DNA of 64,000 bases from Candidatus Jordarchaeales archaeon (lineage in GTDB: Archaea > Asgardarchaeota > Jordiarchaeia > Jordiarchaeales > Freyrarchaeaceae). The notes under the pieces are model-generated. The model was not told where the DNA came from. It saw only the letters and a program-made list of their open reading frames with translations, and did no database searches. How positions within the stretch are numbered: position 1 is the stretch's first letter; each line of letters starts with the position of its first letter. The stretch covers positions 280,403 through 344,402 of the forward strand of contig JAWAHN010000001.1 in NCBI GenBank assembly GCA_038889235.1, given 5' to 3'. Shown here in pieces: positions 17,187 through 25,741 of this stretch. Position numbers and translations under genes: made by a program.

Positions 17187-18170
17187 TTAGAGCGTTGGGA
17201 GAATTTCTTTCCCAATAAGCTCTATGGCTTTCATCTTGTCCGCCGCTATAGGTGAGCCGACGACCAACTGTGTAACTCCTATCTTTACTAGTTGCGCCAT
17301 TTTCTCCGCGCACTCGCTCGGTGTGCCGTATATCGAGAAGGCTTCAAGCATGTCGTCGGTCACGCTCTTAGCCGCCTTCCCTATCTTGCCAGACCCTATC
17401 AGCTCCCTTATTTGCTGAACCGCGCTCTCAGAGATCCCGTGCCTTTCGAGCACAACGCTCGGAGCGGCCGCAGCGATGAACGCTACGACGTATGTAGCCA
17501 TTTTCTTCGCTTCCTCCCTGTTCGCGTCCACCGAGAAGCTGGTGTAAGCTACTATGTCGAATTCCTTCTTCCCGGTTTTACTTAGCGTTTCCTTGATTAT
17601 CTTAACTGCAGGCTCTATGTCCTTCGGGTTTGAGGCGTTGATGAGAGCGCCGTTCCCGATTTCAGCCGCTAAGGCGAGCATCTTTGGACCCTGAGCCCCT
17701 ATGTATATGGGAATTTCACCTGCAGGCTTGTAGCTGAGACGGGCGTTCTTTATCTTGAACATCTGCCCGTCGTACTTGACGGCTTCGCCCTTCCAGAGAA
17801 GGCGGCATATTTCGACTACTTCCTTCACAGCAGTCAGTGGGTTCTTCCACTCTACTCCAAGCTGGTCAAGTGTGCCTTTGTCACCTGCCCCTATCCCCAT
17901 CACGGCTCTTCCTCTAGAGATCTCGTCTATTGTAGCTACTGCTGAAGCCGTCACAGCAGGGTAAACCAAGAACGGGTTGGTGACGCCGGGCCCCAACCTT
18001 ATCTTGCTGGTGTTTGCTGCCGCCACCGCCAGAGTGGCATAAACGTTGCGATTGTTGTAGTGATCAGTTACCCAAGCGTAGTGAAAACCATTCTCTTCAG
18101 CGTGTTTAATGTATTTGACCGTCTCCATAGTGTCCCTTTCCGGGACTAACTCTATTCCTATCTTGACCAA
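17187..18170 (-). CDS. mer: F420-dependent 5,10-methylenetetrahydromethanopterin reductase
   Basis: A 327-residue luciferase-like TIM-barrel enzyme matching Mer: KIGIELVPERDTMETVKYIKHAEENGFHYAWVTDHYNNRNVY, LGPGVTNPFLVYPAVTASAVATIDEISRGRAVMGIGAGD, YIGAQGPKMLALAAEIGNGALINASNP and the C-terminal TQLVVGSPIA. Mer reduces methylene-H4MPT to methyl-H4MPT with reduced F420. It stands beside metFV, so two unrelated enzymes for the same C1 step lie within 5 kb. It diverges from the hdr operon; a 16-bp palindrome lies between them. Confidence 0.9.
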   Translation of the reverse strand: MVKIGIELVPERDTMETVKYIKHAEENGFHYAWVTDHYNNRNVYATLAVAAANTSKIRLGPGVTNPFLVYPAVTASAVATIDEISRGRAVMGIGAGDKGTLDQLGVEWKNPLTAVKEVVEICRLLWKGEAVKYDGQMFKIKNARLSYKPAGEIPIYIGAQGPKMLALAAEIGNGALINASNPKDIEPAVKIIKETLSKTGKKEFDIVAYTSFSVDANREEAKKMATYVVAFIAAAAPSVVLERHGISESAVQQIRELIGSGKIGKAAKSVTDDMLEAFSIYGTPSECAEKMAQLVKIGVTQLVVGSPIAADKMKAIELIGKEILPTL

Positions 18171-18231
18171 GGATATACGCCTCCCTCACCTTGAAGCGAT
18201 TTTCGATTTACCTTTGTTTTAAACTTTTCTT

Positions 18232-18247
18232 TTTAACAATTGTTAAA
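18232..18247. promoter_or_regulatory. Perfect 16-bp palindrome between mer and hdrA
   Basis: TTTAACAATTGTTAAA is a perfect inverted repeat, five bases upstream of the hdrA TATA box and about 60 bases upstream of the mer start. Its position between divergent C1 and redox genes suits a shared repressor or activator site. No protein is assigned. Confidence 0.45.
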
Positions 18248-18252
18248 CAACA

Positions 18253-18260
18253 TTTATATA
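18253..18260 (+). promoter_or_regulatory. TATA box of the hdrA operon
   Basis: TTTATATA, 50 bases before the TTG start of hdrA. It is a good match to archaeal TATA elements and directly follows the palindrome. Confidence 0.5.
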
Positions 18261-18310
18261 ACTACTAGGTTACCGTTACACACGAGAAAGCACGAAGGGA
18301 GCGCAAAGGT

Positions 18311-20686
18311 TTGGAAGGCAAGTGTAAGATAGGTGTTTTCGTGTGTCATTGCGGGCACAACATAGCTGGTGTGGTTGATGTTCAAGCAGTGGTAGATGAA
18401 ATAAGGAAGCTCCCGGACGTTTACTGCGTAGATCACACTTACGTCTGCTCTAAGTCTGGTTTGAACCTGGTAAAGGAGAAGATAGCCGAGGAAGGGCTTA
18501 ACAGGGTTGTGATAGCGGCGTGCACTCCCAAGTTACACGAGAAACTGTTTCAGAAAACGCTGGAAGAAGCTGGGCTTAACAAGTACTTGTTGTCACAGGC
18601 TAATATTAGGGAGCAGTGCTCGTGGGTTCACAAGGCGAGCCCGAGGAAGGCTACTTTGAAGGCAATAGATTTGACGAAGATGGCTATCGCGAAGGCTAGG
18701 CTTCTCCGAGAGCAGAACAAAATAGAGGTTCCAGTGGAAAGGGCGGTGCTCGTCGTAGGGGGAGGCATAGCTGGGATAACAGCGGCGCTGAACCTCGCCG
18801 ACCTCGGTCACAAGGTTTACCTGGTCGAGAAGAAGCCGTCGATAGGCGGGCACATGGCGATGCTCGATAAGGTTTTCCCCACAAGGGATTGCTCGATATG
18901 CATACTCGGCCCCCTCATGGTTGAGGTCAGCAGGCATCCGAACATAGAACTTATAACGTGCGCGGAGGTGACCCGGGTTTCTGGGTGGATAGGGAACTTC
19001 GAGGTTGAAATAACGAAGCACCCACGCTTTGTAAAGGAGGACGAGTGCACGGGTTGCGGTGTGTGCGCTGAGTTCTGCCCGGTAGAGGTCCCAAACGAGT
19101 TTGACCAGGGGCTTGGAGTTAGGAAGGCTATTTATCTCCCCTTCCCACAAGCGGTACCATTAGTTTACGTTATAGACCCGGAGCACTGTATAGGGTGTAG
19201 GGCGTGCGAGGCAGTTTGCGAGAGGGAGGCCATCGACTTTAACCAGAAGGAGGAGAAGATCAGGGTTAAGGTTGGTGCGATACTCATAGCTACAGGGTAC
19301 GACACGTTTAACCCCGCTGAGAAAAGAAACCTTGGCTACGGAATTTTCAAGAACGTTGTAACCTCGCTAGAGCTTGAAAGAATGCTTTCGCCGTCAGGGC
19401 CGACAATGGGAGAAGTGGTGAGACCCTCTGACGGTAGAGTTCCAAGACGCATTGTTTTCGTGCAGTGCGTTGGATCAAGGGATGAAAGCGTCGGTAGGAC
19501 TTATTGTTCGAGGGTTTGCTGCACTTACGCGGTTAAACAAGCGCTGGAGTTGAAGGAGCGCATACCCGGAGCTGAGGTTTACATTTTCTACCAGGATATG
19601 AGGACTTTCGGTAAGGGGTTCGAGGAGCTTTACAGGGAGGCGTTGAGGGAGAGAATCAGGTTTGTCAGAGGGCTGGTGAGCAAGGTTGTTGAGGACGGGA
19701 AGACGGGGAACTTGATAGTTAGGGCTGAGGACACTCTTATGGGAGCCCCGGTCGAAGTGGAAGCCGACCTCGTAGTTTTATCTGTCGGCATGATCCCCTC
19801 CAAGGACACTGAAAGACTGCTTTTCGTTCTCAACGTCCCGGTTAGCGAGGATGGCTTTGTCATGGAGGCGCACCCCAAGCTCAGGCCAGTTGAGACACAG
19901 GTTCCCGGGATATTCGTCGCTGGATGCGCTCAGGGGCCTAAGGATATACAGGATAGTGTTGCGCAGGCGAACGCGGCCGCATCCAAGATATCAGCCCTCC
20001 TATCTAAGGGTGTTGTGGAGCTTGAACCCTTCGTTCCGATGGTAAACTACGAGGTGTGTGTAAGGTGTGGCCTGTGTGTCGCGGCGTGTGACAGGGACGT
20101 GTTGAAGCTTGATAAGGAGAAGGGTGTAGAGGTTAAGGGTGTGGGTTGTGTTGGCTGCGGGGCATGTGCTGGAGCATGTCCGACGGGAGCACTACAGATA
20201 GCGCTGTTGAGCGACGAAATGATAAGGGCGCAGATAGACGCAGCCCTAGAAGAGAAGAAGGAGCACCCGTTAGTGATAGGCTTCCTCTGCAACTGGTGTG
20301 CTTATAGCGCGGCGGACACTGCTGGAGTCGCTAAGATACAGTATCCGACGAATATTAGAACGATATGGGTTCCGTGCGCTGGGAGAGTTAACCCCATCTT
20401 GATCCTCGAAGCGCTGGAGAAGGGAGCTGACGGTGTCCTAGTGCTTGGCTGCTATCCTCAGGACTGCCACTACCGGACGGGGTTTGATAAGGCTAAGAGG
20501 AGGGTCGAAGCGCTGAGGGAGCTGCTTAAAGCTGCAGGCATAGACCCTAGGAGGGTTAGGATAGAGAGCATGGCTGCGTCTGAGGGAAAGAAGTTCGCGA
20601 CCGTCGTAAGAGAGTTCGTCGAGGAGCTGAAGAAGATGCCAGTTCTGGGGGAGGAGCTGGTTAGGGTTGCTGAGGTGAAGAGGTGA
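18311..20686 (+). CDS. hdrA: Heterodisulfide reductase subunit A fused to MvhD (HdrA-MvhD)
   Basis: A 791-residue flavin and Fe-S protein. In order: an HdrA N-terminal Fe-S part (GVFVCHCGHNIAGVVDV at 8-24, CVDHTYVCSKSG, IAACTPKLHEKLF); the FAD site at 146-160 (VLVVGGGIAGITAAL) with IGGHMAMLDKVFPTRDCSICILGP; ferredoxin clusters (CTGCGVCAEFCPVEVP, CIGCRACEAVCE); a second FAD region; two more clusters (CVRCGLCVAACD, CVGCGACAGACPTGA); and, from about residue 665, a complete MvhD domain (GFLCNWCAYSAADTAG, WVPCAGRVNP, GADGVLVLGCYPQDCHY). HdrA is the flavin-based electron-bifurcating subunit, and MvhD passes electrons into it. Cysteine is used where some methanogens use selenocysteine. The start is TTG, with GGGAG upstream. 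No hydrogenase is adjacent. Confidence 0.9.
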   Translation: MEGKCKIGVFVCHCGHNIAGVVDVQAVVDEIRKLPDVYCVDHTYVCSKSGLNLVKEKIAEEGLNRVVIAACTPKLHEKLFQKTLEEAGLNKYLLSQANIREQCSWVHKASPRKATLKAIDLTKMAIAKARLLREQNKIEVPVERAVLVVGGGIAGITAALNLADLGHKVYLVEKKPSIGGHMAMLDKVFPTRDCSICILGPLMVEVSRHPNIELITCAEVTRVSGWIGNFEVEITKHPRFVKEDECTGCGVCAEFCPVEVPNEFDQGLGVRKAIYLPFPQAVPLVYVIDPEHCIGCRACEAVCEREAIDFNQKEEKIRVKVGAILIATGYDTFNPAEKRNLGYGIFKNVVTSLELERMLSPSGPTMGEVVRPSDGRVPRRIVFVQCVGSRDESVGRTYCSRVCCTYAVKQALELKERIPGAEVYIFYQDMRTFGKGFEELYREALRERIRFVRGLVSKVVEDGKTGNLIVRAEDTLMGAPVEVEADLVVLSVGMIPSKDTERLLFVLNVPVSEDGFVMEAHPKLRPVETQVPGIFVAGCAQGPKDIQDSVAQANAAASKISALLSKGVVELEPFVPMVNYEVCVRCGLCVAACDRDVLKLDKEKGVEVKGVGCVGCGACAGACPTGALQIALLSDEMIRAQIDAALEEKKEHPLVIGFLCNWCAYSAADTAGVAKIQYPTNIRTIWVPCAGRVNPILILEALEKGADGVLVLGCYPQDCHYRTGFDKAKRRVEALRELLKAAGIDPRRVRIESMAASEGKKFATVVREFVEELKKMPVLGEELVRVAEVKR

Positions 20687-20691
20687 GAGAC

Positions 20692-22026
20692 ATGGCTGAA
20701 CAGGTTGAAGTCAGGAAGGAGGCTGAGTTTGAAGAGGAAAGGATGCTCTTCAAGTGGTCGACCGAGAAACTTGAGAAGAAGCTGATCTATGACGCTGAAA
20801 GGTGTGTTGGGTGTGGTCTCTGCAAGGAGGTTTGCCCTTCAAATGCCATAGAGCTTGGACCGATTCCCGAGATAGCCATGGGGGAGGTTGAGGCGCCTAA
20901 GATAATGATAAATCAGGATGCGTGCAGCTACTGCGGGTTGTGCTCAGCGGTTTGCCCTGTTAAGGCTATAAGGTTCGAGATGAAGGGCAAATCCATCCTG
21001 GAAATGGAGGAGTACCCGAGGCTGATCAAAGAGGTCAAGGTGGATGAGGAGAAGTGTGCTCCCTGCCTCATATGCCAGTACACGTGTCCAAATGACGCCA
21101 TAAAAGTGAACCTTTCCATCAAGAAGAAGGACAAGTTAGTTAGGTACAAGGAGAAGCCGCCGGGTAAGATTGAGGGAACTATAAGGATCGACAAGGAGAA
21201 GTGCGTGCTCTGCGGAAGGTGCGAGGTTCTCTGCAACGCCATAGAGATCAGCTGGAAGGACGTGAAGCCGAACGACCCGAGGCCAGGCTACGATATAAGG
21301 GTGGTGGAGGAGGAGTGCGATTACTGCGGACTATGCAAGGAAGTGTGCCCTTACGACGCGATAGAGGTCGAGTGTAAGACGAAAGTTGAGAGGGAGATAG
21401 AAAAACCCGAAGTTTCAGGCAAGGTTGAAGTGAACCTCGACGACTGCATAACATGTGGCTGGTGTGCTAAATCTTGCCCGAAGAAAGCTATAACGGTGAA
21501 CAAGGCGTTTGAGGGGGAGCTATCTATAACCGACATAGACAAGTGTGATCCAGTTGGGTGCAAGGCTTGCCTGAAAATATGCCCGGGGAACGTGTGGTTC
21601 GTCCCCGAGACGCTCGAGGAAAAGAAAAGGTTTCCTAAGATAGCGTTCGTGACGGATTACTGCGGCTTCTGCGGCGCCTGCCAGAACGCCTGCCCGGTTA
21701 AGATAATAAAGGTCAAGAGGACAAAGGTGAGATACACTAAGCCGAAGGGGATGGCTTGGTCTAACGCTTGGGAGAGAGCTTTCAAGAAGCTCATAGGGAA
21801 GGCAGGAGACCAGCCAAAGGCTAGGTTGCCGAGGATAGAAAGAGAGCCGGTGACCCCCATTGTTGAAGAGGAGGGAGTGATCCCGAAGCCAAGGCCAGAT
21901 TTAATGCAGCGGTTCATCGACGTCATGGAGAGGTTGAAAAGACTTCTCAGTGATAGGGGGGCGAGAGTTCTCTTAGAGAGGGGTAAAACGGAGAAGCTGT
22001 TGGAAAAGTTTAGGGAGGCGGTTTGA
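20692..22026 (+). CDS. Polyferredoxin with eight [4Fe-4S] motifs
   Basis: A 444-residue electron-transfer protein. Eight ferredoxin motifs are visible: CVGCGLCKEVCP, CSYCGLCSAVCP, CAPCLICQYTCP, CVLCGRCEVLC (its fourth cysteine context is atypical), CDYCGLCKEVCP, CITCGWCAKSCP, CDPVGCKACLKICP and CGFCGACQNACP. This resembles MvhB-type polyferredoxins. ATG 20692 with AGGTGAGAG upstream is used; a GTG at 20683 overlaps the hdrA stop. Position between hdrA and hdrC implies that it wires the Hdr complex to a ferredoxin-linked partner. The C-terminal 90 residues are charged and cluster-free. Confidence 0.85.
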   Translation: MAEQVEVRKEAEFEEERMLFKWSTEKLEKKLIYDAERCVGCGLCKEVCPSNAIELGPIPEIAMGEVEAPKIMINQDACSYCGLCSAVCPVKAIRFEMKGKSILEMEEYPRLIKEVKVDEEKCAPCLICQYTCPNDAIKVNLSIKKKDKLVRYKEKPPGKIEGTIRIDKEKCVLCGRCEVLCNAIEISWKDVKPNDPRPGYDIRVVEEECDYCGLCKEVCPYDAIEVECKTKVEREIEKPEVSGKVEVNLDDCITCGWCAKSCPKKAITVNKAFEGELSITDIDKCDPVGCKACLKICPGNVWFVPETLEEKKRFPKIAFVTDYCGFCGACQNACPVKIIKVKRTKVRYTKPKGMAWSNAWERAFKKLIGKAGDQPKARLPRIEREPVTPIVEEEGVIPKPRPDLMQRFIDVMERLKRLLSDRGARVLLERGKTEKLLEKFREAV

Positions 22027-22625
22027 TGGATAGGGTTTCCGTTCTTTCTGCGAGCAAGTGGAGCTGGAGGCTTCTCGAGGAGGCTAAGAAATGGGGTATT
22101 CAGAGGCCGGAGGAGTGTTTGTCTTGTGGGGCGTGTGTGGGTGCTTGTCCGGCGGCGAGAACCTCGTCTTACAACTTTAGGAAGATAATTAGGGATGTTG
22201 TGCTTGGAAACGAAGAGAAGGTTTTGAGTAGTAGGGAGATATGGTACTGCTTTTACTGCTTCTACTGCACAAGCAAGTGTCCATCAAATGTGGAGATACC
22301 GTACTTCATCATGAGGTTGAGGAGGATCGCCATGGAGAGGGGTTATGGGGGGGATGTGCTCCGCGTTGTGATTCATACCAGCAGCAACCTGGTGGAGCAC
22401 GGGGTCTCGGTGCTTCCGAGCGATTATGACAGAATGGACCCTGCAAGGGCTGAGGAGAAAATGGTTAAGTTGAGGGAGAAACTTGGACTACCGCCGGTCA
22501 TGAAGGTCTCCGAGAGAGCTATGGAGGAGCTGAAAACTATATTCAAGGAGACCGGCTTTGGCGAGGAAGTGATGAAAATCCGCTCAGGTAAATGGCCGTT
22601 TAAGGGAATATCTGAGAAGTACTAA
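22026..22625 (+). CDS. hdrC: Heterodisulfide reductase subunit C
   Basis: A 199-residue HdrC with two [4Fe-4S] motifs: CLSCGACVGACPAA (Cys31, 34, 37 and 41) and WYCFYCFYCTSKCPSNVEIP (Cys75, 78, 81 and 85). HdrC carries electrons between HdrA and the catalytic HdrB. The ATG overlaps the last base of the polyferredoxin stop, a sign of translational coupling. The C-terminal helical region (MVKLREKLGLPPVMKVSERAMEEL) is typical. Confidence 0.9.
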   Translation: MDRVSVLSASKWSWRLLEEAKKWGIQRPEECLSCGACVGACPAARTSSYNFRKIIRDVVLGNEEKVLSSREIWYCFYCFYCTSKCPSNVEIPYFIMRLRRIAMERGYGGDVLRVVIHTSSNLVEHGVSVLPSDYDRMDPARAEEKMVKLREKLGLPPVMKVSERAMEELKTIFKETGFGEEVMKIRSGKWPFKGISEKY

Positions 22626-22638
22626 GAGGGATGGACTA

Positions 22639-23601
22639 ATGGTTAACGAAAAGTGGCTGGAAAAGATCCCGGCGGATGGACCCTTCTACCTGTTCCAGGG
22701 GTGCTTCATCAACCACAACTATCCGGGCATAGAGGCGGCGACGCGGTTCGTCTTGGACAAGTTGGGGGTCAAGTACTTTGTGAGTGAAGATCAGAGCTGC
22801 TGCGGTCTCCCGGAGTTTGGCACGCTTGCCAACCCACTCATACTCACCTGCCTAGTTGGCAGAAACTTGGACGTAATGCGGGGATATGCTTCATACGTGA
22901 TGACCGCCTGTAACGGGTGCTATTCGGCTTTCCACACTTCAGTAACTCTCATGAAGGACCCAGAGGTTGCAAGGAAGACGGAGGAGGTGCTCGGGAAGCT
23001 TGGAAGAAGGTACTCCCCGCTAAGGGTTGTTCACTTTGCAGACTTCGTCTACAAGAGGCTTGAAGACATAGTTGTGAAATCTGTTAAAGTCCTCGGCGGG
23101 CTGAAGATGGCCGTTCACTATGGATGCCACTACTTTGTCTTCGAGGAGAAGGGGCTGGACAGCAGGGAGAACCCTTCGTTCGTTGAGGAGGTAATAATGA
23201 GGCTGGGGGGAGAACCAGTAAACTACATGGCTAAAGACGAGTGCTGTGGCTTTGGAATGATACAGCAAGTGGTTCACAAGAATATGGCTTACGCAATAAC
23301 GGAGGAGAAGATAAATAGCATACTTGATGCGGGAGCGGAGGCGATACTCGTCATATGCCCCTACTGTCTCAACGTGCTGGACAGGAACCAGAGAGTTCTC
23401 AGAGACATAGAGCTGATAGAGAAGGCGATCCCAGTGATCCACATATCGCAGCTGGTGGCGCTAGTGCTGGGAGCCAGCCCCGAGAAGATGGGGTTCGAAC
23501 TGCACAGCGTGGACGTTAAACCATTCATAGAGAGGATTAAAGAGAGAAAAATGGAGTTTAAAGGTTGGACGTCGAGGGAGGTGACCGCCTCACTAGAGTA
23601 G
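22639..23601 (+). CDS. hdrB: Heterodisulfide reductase subunit B
   Basis: A 320-residue HdrB with two CCG domains, the ligands of its noncubane [4Fe-4S] clusters. The first comprises FQGCFINHNYPGIE, EDQSCCGLPEFG and MTACNGCYSAF. The second comprises VHYGCHYFVF, KDECCGFGMIQ and VICPYCLNVLD. It is the site of heterodisulfide reduction in methanogens; in non-methanogens the true disulfide or other acceptor is often unknown. It ends the hdrA-polyferredoxin-hdrC-hdrB operon, thirteen bases after hdrC. Confidence 0.9.
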   Translation: MVNEKWLEKIPADGPFYLFQGCFINHNYPGIEAATRFVLDKLGVKYFVSEDQSCCGLPEFGTLANPLILTCLVGRNLDVMRGYASYVMTACNGCYSAFHTSVTLMKDPEVARKTEEVLGKLGRRYSPLRVVHFADFVYKRLEDIVVKSVKVLGGLKMAVHYGCHYFVFEEKGLDSRENPSFVEEVIMRLGGEPVNYMAKDECCGFGMIQQVVHKNMAYAITEEKINSILDAGAEAILVICPYCLNVLDRNQRVLRDIELIEKAIPVIHISQLVALVLGASPEKMGFELHSVDVKPFIERIKERKMEFKGWTSREVTASLE

Positions 23602-23618
23602 CCTAAAACTTCTTTCCG

Positions 23619-24044
23619 TCAGATTTTCACTTCGACGCTGACAGGGATCCCTCGAGTCACAGACTCCGTAACTATGCAGAACTGCCTGAAAACGTTTGCG
23701 CACAACTCAGCTCTCTTCCTAGACGAGCCCCCTGCAGGCGTGAGCTCAAGCCTAACAGCAATGTGTTTAACTCTCATTCTGCCTTTCTCCCACTCGGACT
23801 CAGCCCTAGCCGTGGCCCGAGCCTCCTTAAGCTTAACCCTAGCCTTCTTGGCGCAGTAAAGGTATGATGCTAGGAGACAGCTTGCCACTGAGGCGGCTAA
23901 CAGGTGTACCGGGCATGGACCCGTGTCCGTTCCACCCATTTCAGGAGGCTCGTCAAGTATTATTTCTGGGAAGTTCTTCACCTTGAGCCTTGATTTGAAG
24001 CCTTCAAGCCACTCGACTTCCACTTCTGAAACCATTTTTTCCAT
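23619..24044 (-). CDS. OsmC/Ohr family protein (paralogue of the 10355 gene)
   Basis: A 141-residue OsmC-like protein: LAASVASCLLASYLYCAKKARV (first Cys) and NVFRQFCIVTESVTRGIPVSVEVKI (second Cys). The first cysteine lies in VASCLL, and the loop DEPPEMGGTDTGPCPVHLLAASV parallels the other copy's DEPREIGGDASGFSPLDLLAAS. It converges on hdrB, with only 17 bases between the stop codons. Peroxide detoxification next to oxygen-sensitive Hdr would make sense, but this is inference. Confidence 0.85.
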   Translation of the reverse strand: MEKMVSEVEVEWLEGFKSRLKVKNFPEIILDEPPEMGGTDTGPCPVHLLAASVASCLLASYLYCAKKARVKLKEARATARAESEWEKGRMRVKHIAVRLELTPAGGSSRKRAELCANVFRQFCIVTESVTRGIPVSVEVKI

Positions 24045-24109
24045 GTAGAACCCCCTTTAGGCTTACTTTTTCAGGCAATGTTTAAAAGATTCTCACTTGA
24101 GGGGTTGTT

Positions 24110-24982
24110 GGAGGTGGAAGGATATTCTTCGGCATCATGACCTAAAAAAGAGCTGTGCTGTGGAAAAACTGCCTGAGGCTCTTGAGAAGCGGAAGATACC
24201 AGATGCTCGTGGACCCGAGCGGCGTGGTGGCGGAAATCGGAGGGGATATCACTTTTAAGAGACGAAGCCTCCTGGAACTGGACGACCTTTTTCAAGGGTT
24301 TCGGTTACTGTTCAACTGAGCAAAATCTTCTTTACAATGAGCTCGCTGCACTCACTTGAAAAGCCTGGGGTCCTTGTAGTCAACTCTCCTCCCTCCATTG
24401 AAAGGACAAGCGACAAGTATTACGCGTCCTTCCTGTTGAAGCAGGCTGGAATACCAACGCCCAGAACAGTTGTGACTGAAGACTTCGACGGAGGCTATGA
24501 GAGCTTTCAGGGAGATGAGAAATGTGGTCATTAAACCGTTATTCAGCGCCCGAGGAAAAGGCGCAGTCAGAGTCACGGACGAGGACGTCGCGTACAGGGT
24601 TTTTTAGGGCGCTGGCACTCAACAACATGGTTTTCTACATACAGGAATTCATACCACACGGGGGAGGGACATAAGGGCATTTCACCATAGAGGGGCGTGT
24701 CGTAGCATCAATTTACAGGGTGGCAGACGGGTGGAAAACGAACGTTTCGCAGGGGAAAGGCTGCCGCCTGCAAGCTTACGCCCGAACTCGAGGAGATGAG
24801 CGTGAAGGCAGCGGAAGTGATAGGCTGCGAGTACGCGGGAGTAGACATAGTGGAGGGATAGGGACGGGGCTTACGTGCTCGAAGTAAATTCCACGCCAAC
24901 ATGGGAAGGCCTTGAGGCCGCAACAAGGGTCCCTATAGCGGACATACTCATCGACCACATAATCAGCAAAATAAGGAGGTGA
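24110..24982 (+). pseudogene. Decayed RimK/MptN-like ATP-grasp ligase
   Basis: All three plus frames together encode a recognisable ATP-grasp glutamate-ligase-like protein, broken by several frameshifts and at least one in-frame stop. The pieces run in order: IFFGIMT at the start, ALEKRKIPD, DPSGVVAEIGGDI, FKGFGYCSTEQNLLYNELAAL, LEKPGVLVVNSPPSIERTSDK, AGIPTPRTVVTED, NVVIKPLFSARGKGAVRV, VFYIQEFIPHGG, RDIRAFTIEGRVVASIYRVA, GCEYAGVDIVEG and YVLEVNSTPTWEGL. The DK near the family's central Lys, the IKP phosphate loop and the EVNSTP metal-binding end are kept. The family includes RimK, LysX and MptN (which adds glutamate to tetrahydromethanopterin); which one this was is uncertain. Confidence 0.8.
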
Positions 24983-25020
24983 CGGCTGGCGAATGAAACT
25001 ATAAGAAAACAGGAAGATTC

Positions 25021-25497
25021 TCACAGCATTTTCAGCGCTTCGCTCAGCGTGGCCACTACTAGTCGGGAACTTGGCTTCCTGTAATCGGGGTACTTGTAGT
25101 GGAGTAGCTCTGCTAGCTCCCTCATCCTCCCAGCTTCAAGGGTAACTAAAATGTCCGCTTCAACGTAAGCAGAGGCGAGAATGGAGCAGTCGATGTAATC
25201 CCTGTGGTGAACGTAAACCCCCGTAGCAATAAAATCTATTTCAGGCAGGTGGAACGGAACCACACTAAAATCCTTCCCCCGAACAACAAGTTCCAACCCG
25301 CTTCTGAAGGAGTCTAAAACCTCGGGACACTTCTTAGAGAGCTTGAGAACAACCCACTTCGCCTCTAAAATGCTAAGAGAGTTCACCAGCAGAGTGGCTT
25401 TCCTAGATAAGTGCAGCAGCTGCCCCCTTACGTCGGGAACATCCACGTCGACCCCAAAAACCGGAAGAATGTAACTGGTATCAAGCAGAACCTTCAT
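25021..25497 (-). CDS. PIN-domain protein (VapC family toxin)
   Basis: A 158-residue PIN-domain protein starting at ATG 25497. Asp6 (VLLDTSYILPVFG), Glu45 (LSILEAKWV) and Asp103 (RDYIDCSILASAYV) are the usual acidic sites; the last position reads LVTLEAGRM, with Glu121 replacing the more usual Asp. It overlaps the upstream AbrB-type antitoxin gene by 17 bases. The length is slightly above that of the short PIN toxins, and the C-terminus carries an added KYPDYRKPSSRLV segment. Confidence 0.8.
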   Translation of the reverse strand: MKVLLDTSYILPVFGVDVDVPDVRGQLLHLSRKATLLVNSLSILEAKWVVLKLSKKCPEVLDSFRSGLELVVRGKDFSVVPFHLPEIDFIATGVYVHHRDYIDCSILASAYVEADILVTLEAGRMRELAELLHYKYPDYRKPSSRLVVATLSEALKML

Positions 25498-25741
25498 GAG
25501 CAAAACCTCTCTCCAGCTCTTCGCGCAGCTCCCTTCTAAGTCTGGCAAGCTCCTCAAGCGAAATCCTAGCTTTAGGCTGAGCCGTAAGGAGCTCTTCAAG
25601 CGACGGGATCTTCCTGACAATAACCTCCCCCGGGCGGCCCATTATCAACACCGTGTCACCAGGCTTTATCCCCGCAATTTCTCTCTCAGCCTTTCTCAGA
25701 ACAACCTCACCTTTCTTTCCGACCTTAGCTAGAGAAGTCAT
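25481..25741 (-). CDS. AbrB-type antitoxin (VapB-like)
   Basis: An 86-residue protein: MTSLAKVGKKGEVVLRKAEREIAGIKPGDTVLIMGRPGEVIVRKI is an AbrB swapped-hairpin domain (residues 4-46), followed by a basic-acidic amphipathic tail (ARISLEELARLRRELREELERG) for toxin binding. ATG 25741 is selected; the frame is open farther upstream without similarity. Its stop lies within the first codons of the PIN gene, a classic vapBC arrangement. Confidence 0.8.
   Translation of the reverse strand: MTSLAKVGKKGEVVLRKAEREIAGIKPGDTVLIMGRPGEVIVRKIPSLEELLTAQPKARISLEELARLRRELREELERGFAHEGSA

Noticed and set aside
16969-17313. N-terminal extension of the inositol-phosphate synthase frame
   Set aside because: It has no family similarity and overlaps the mer coding sequence; ATG 16968 has a ribosome site.
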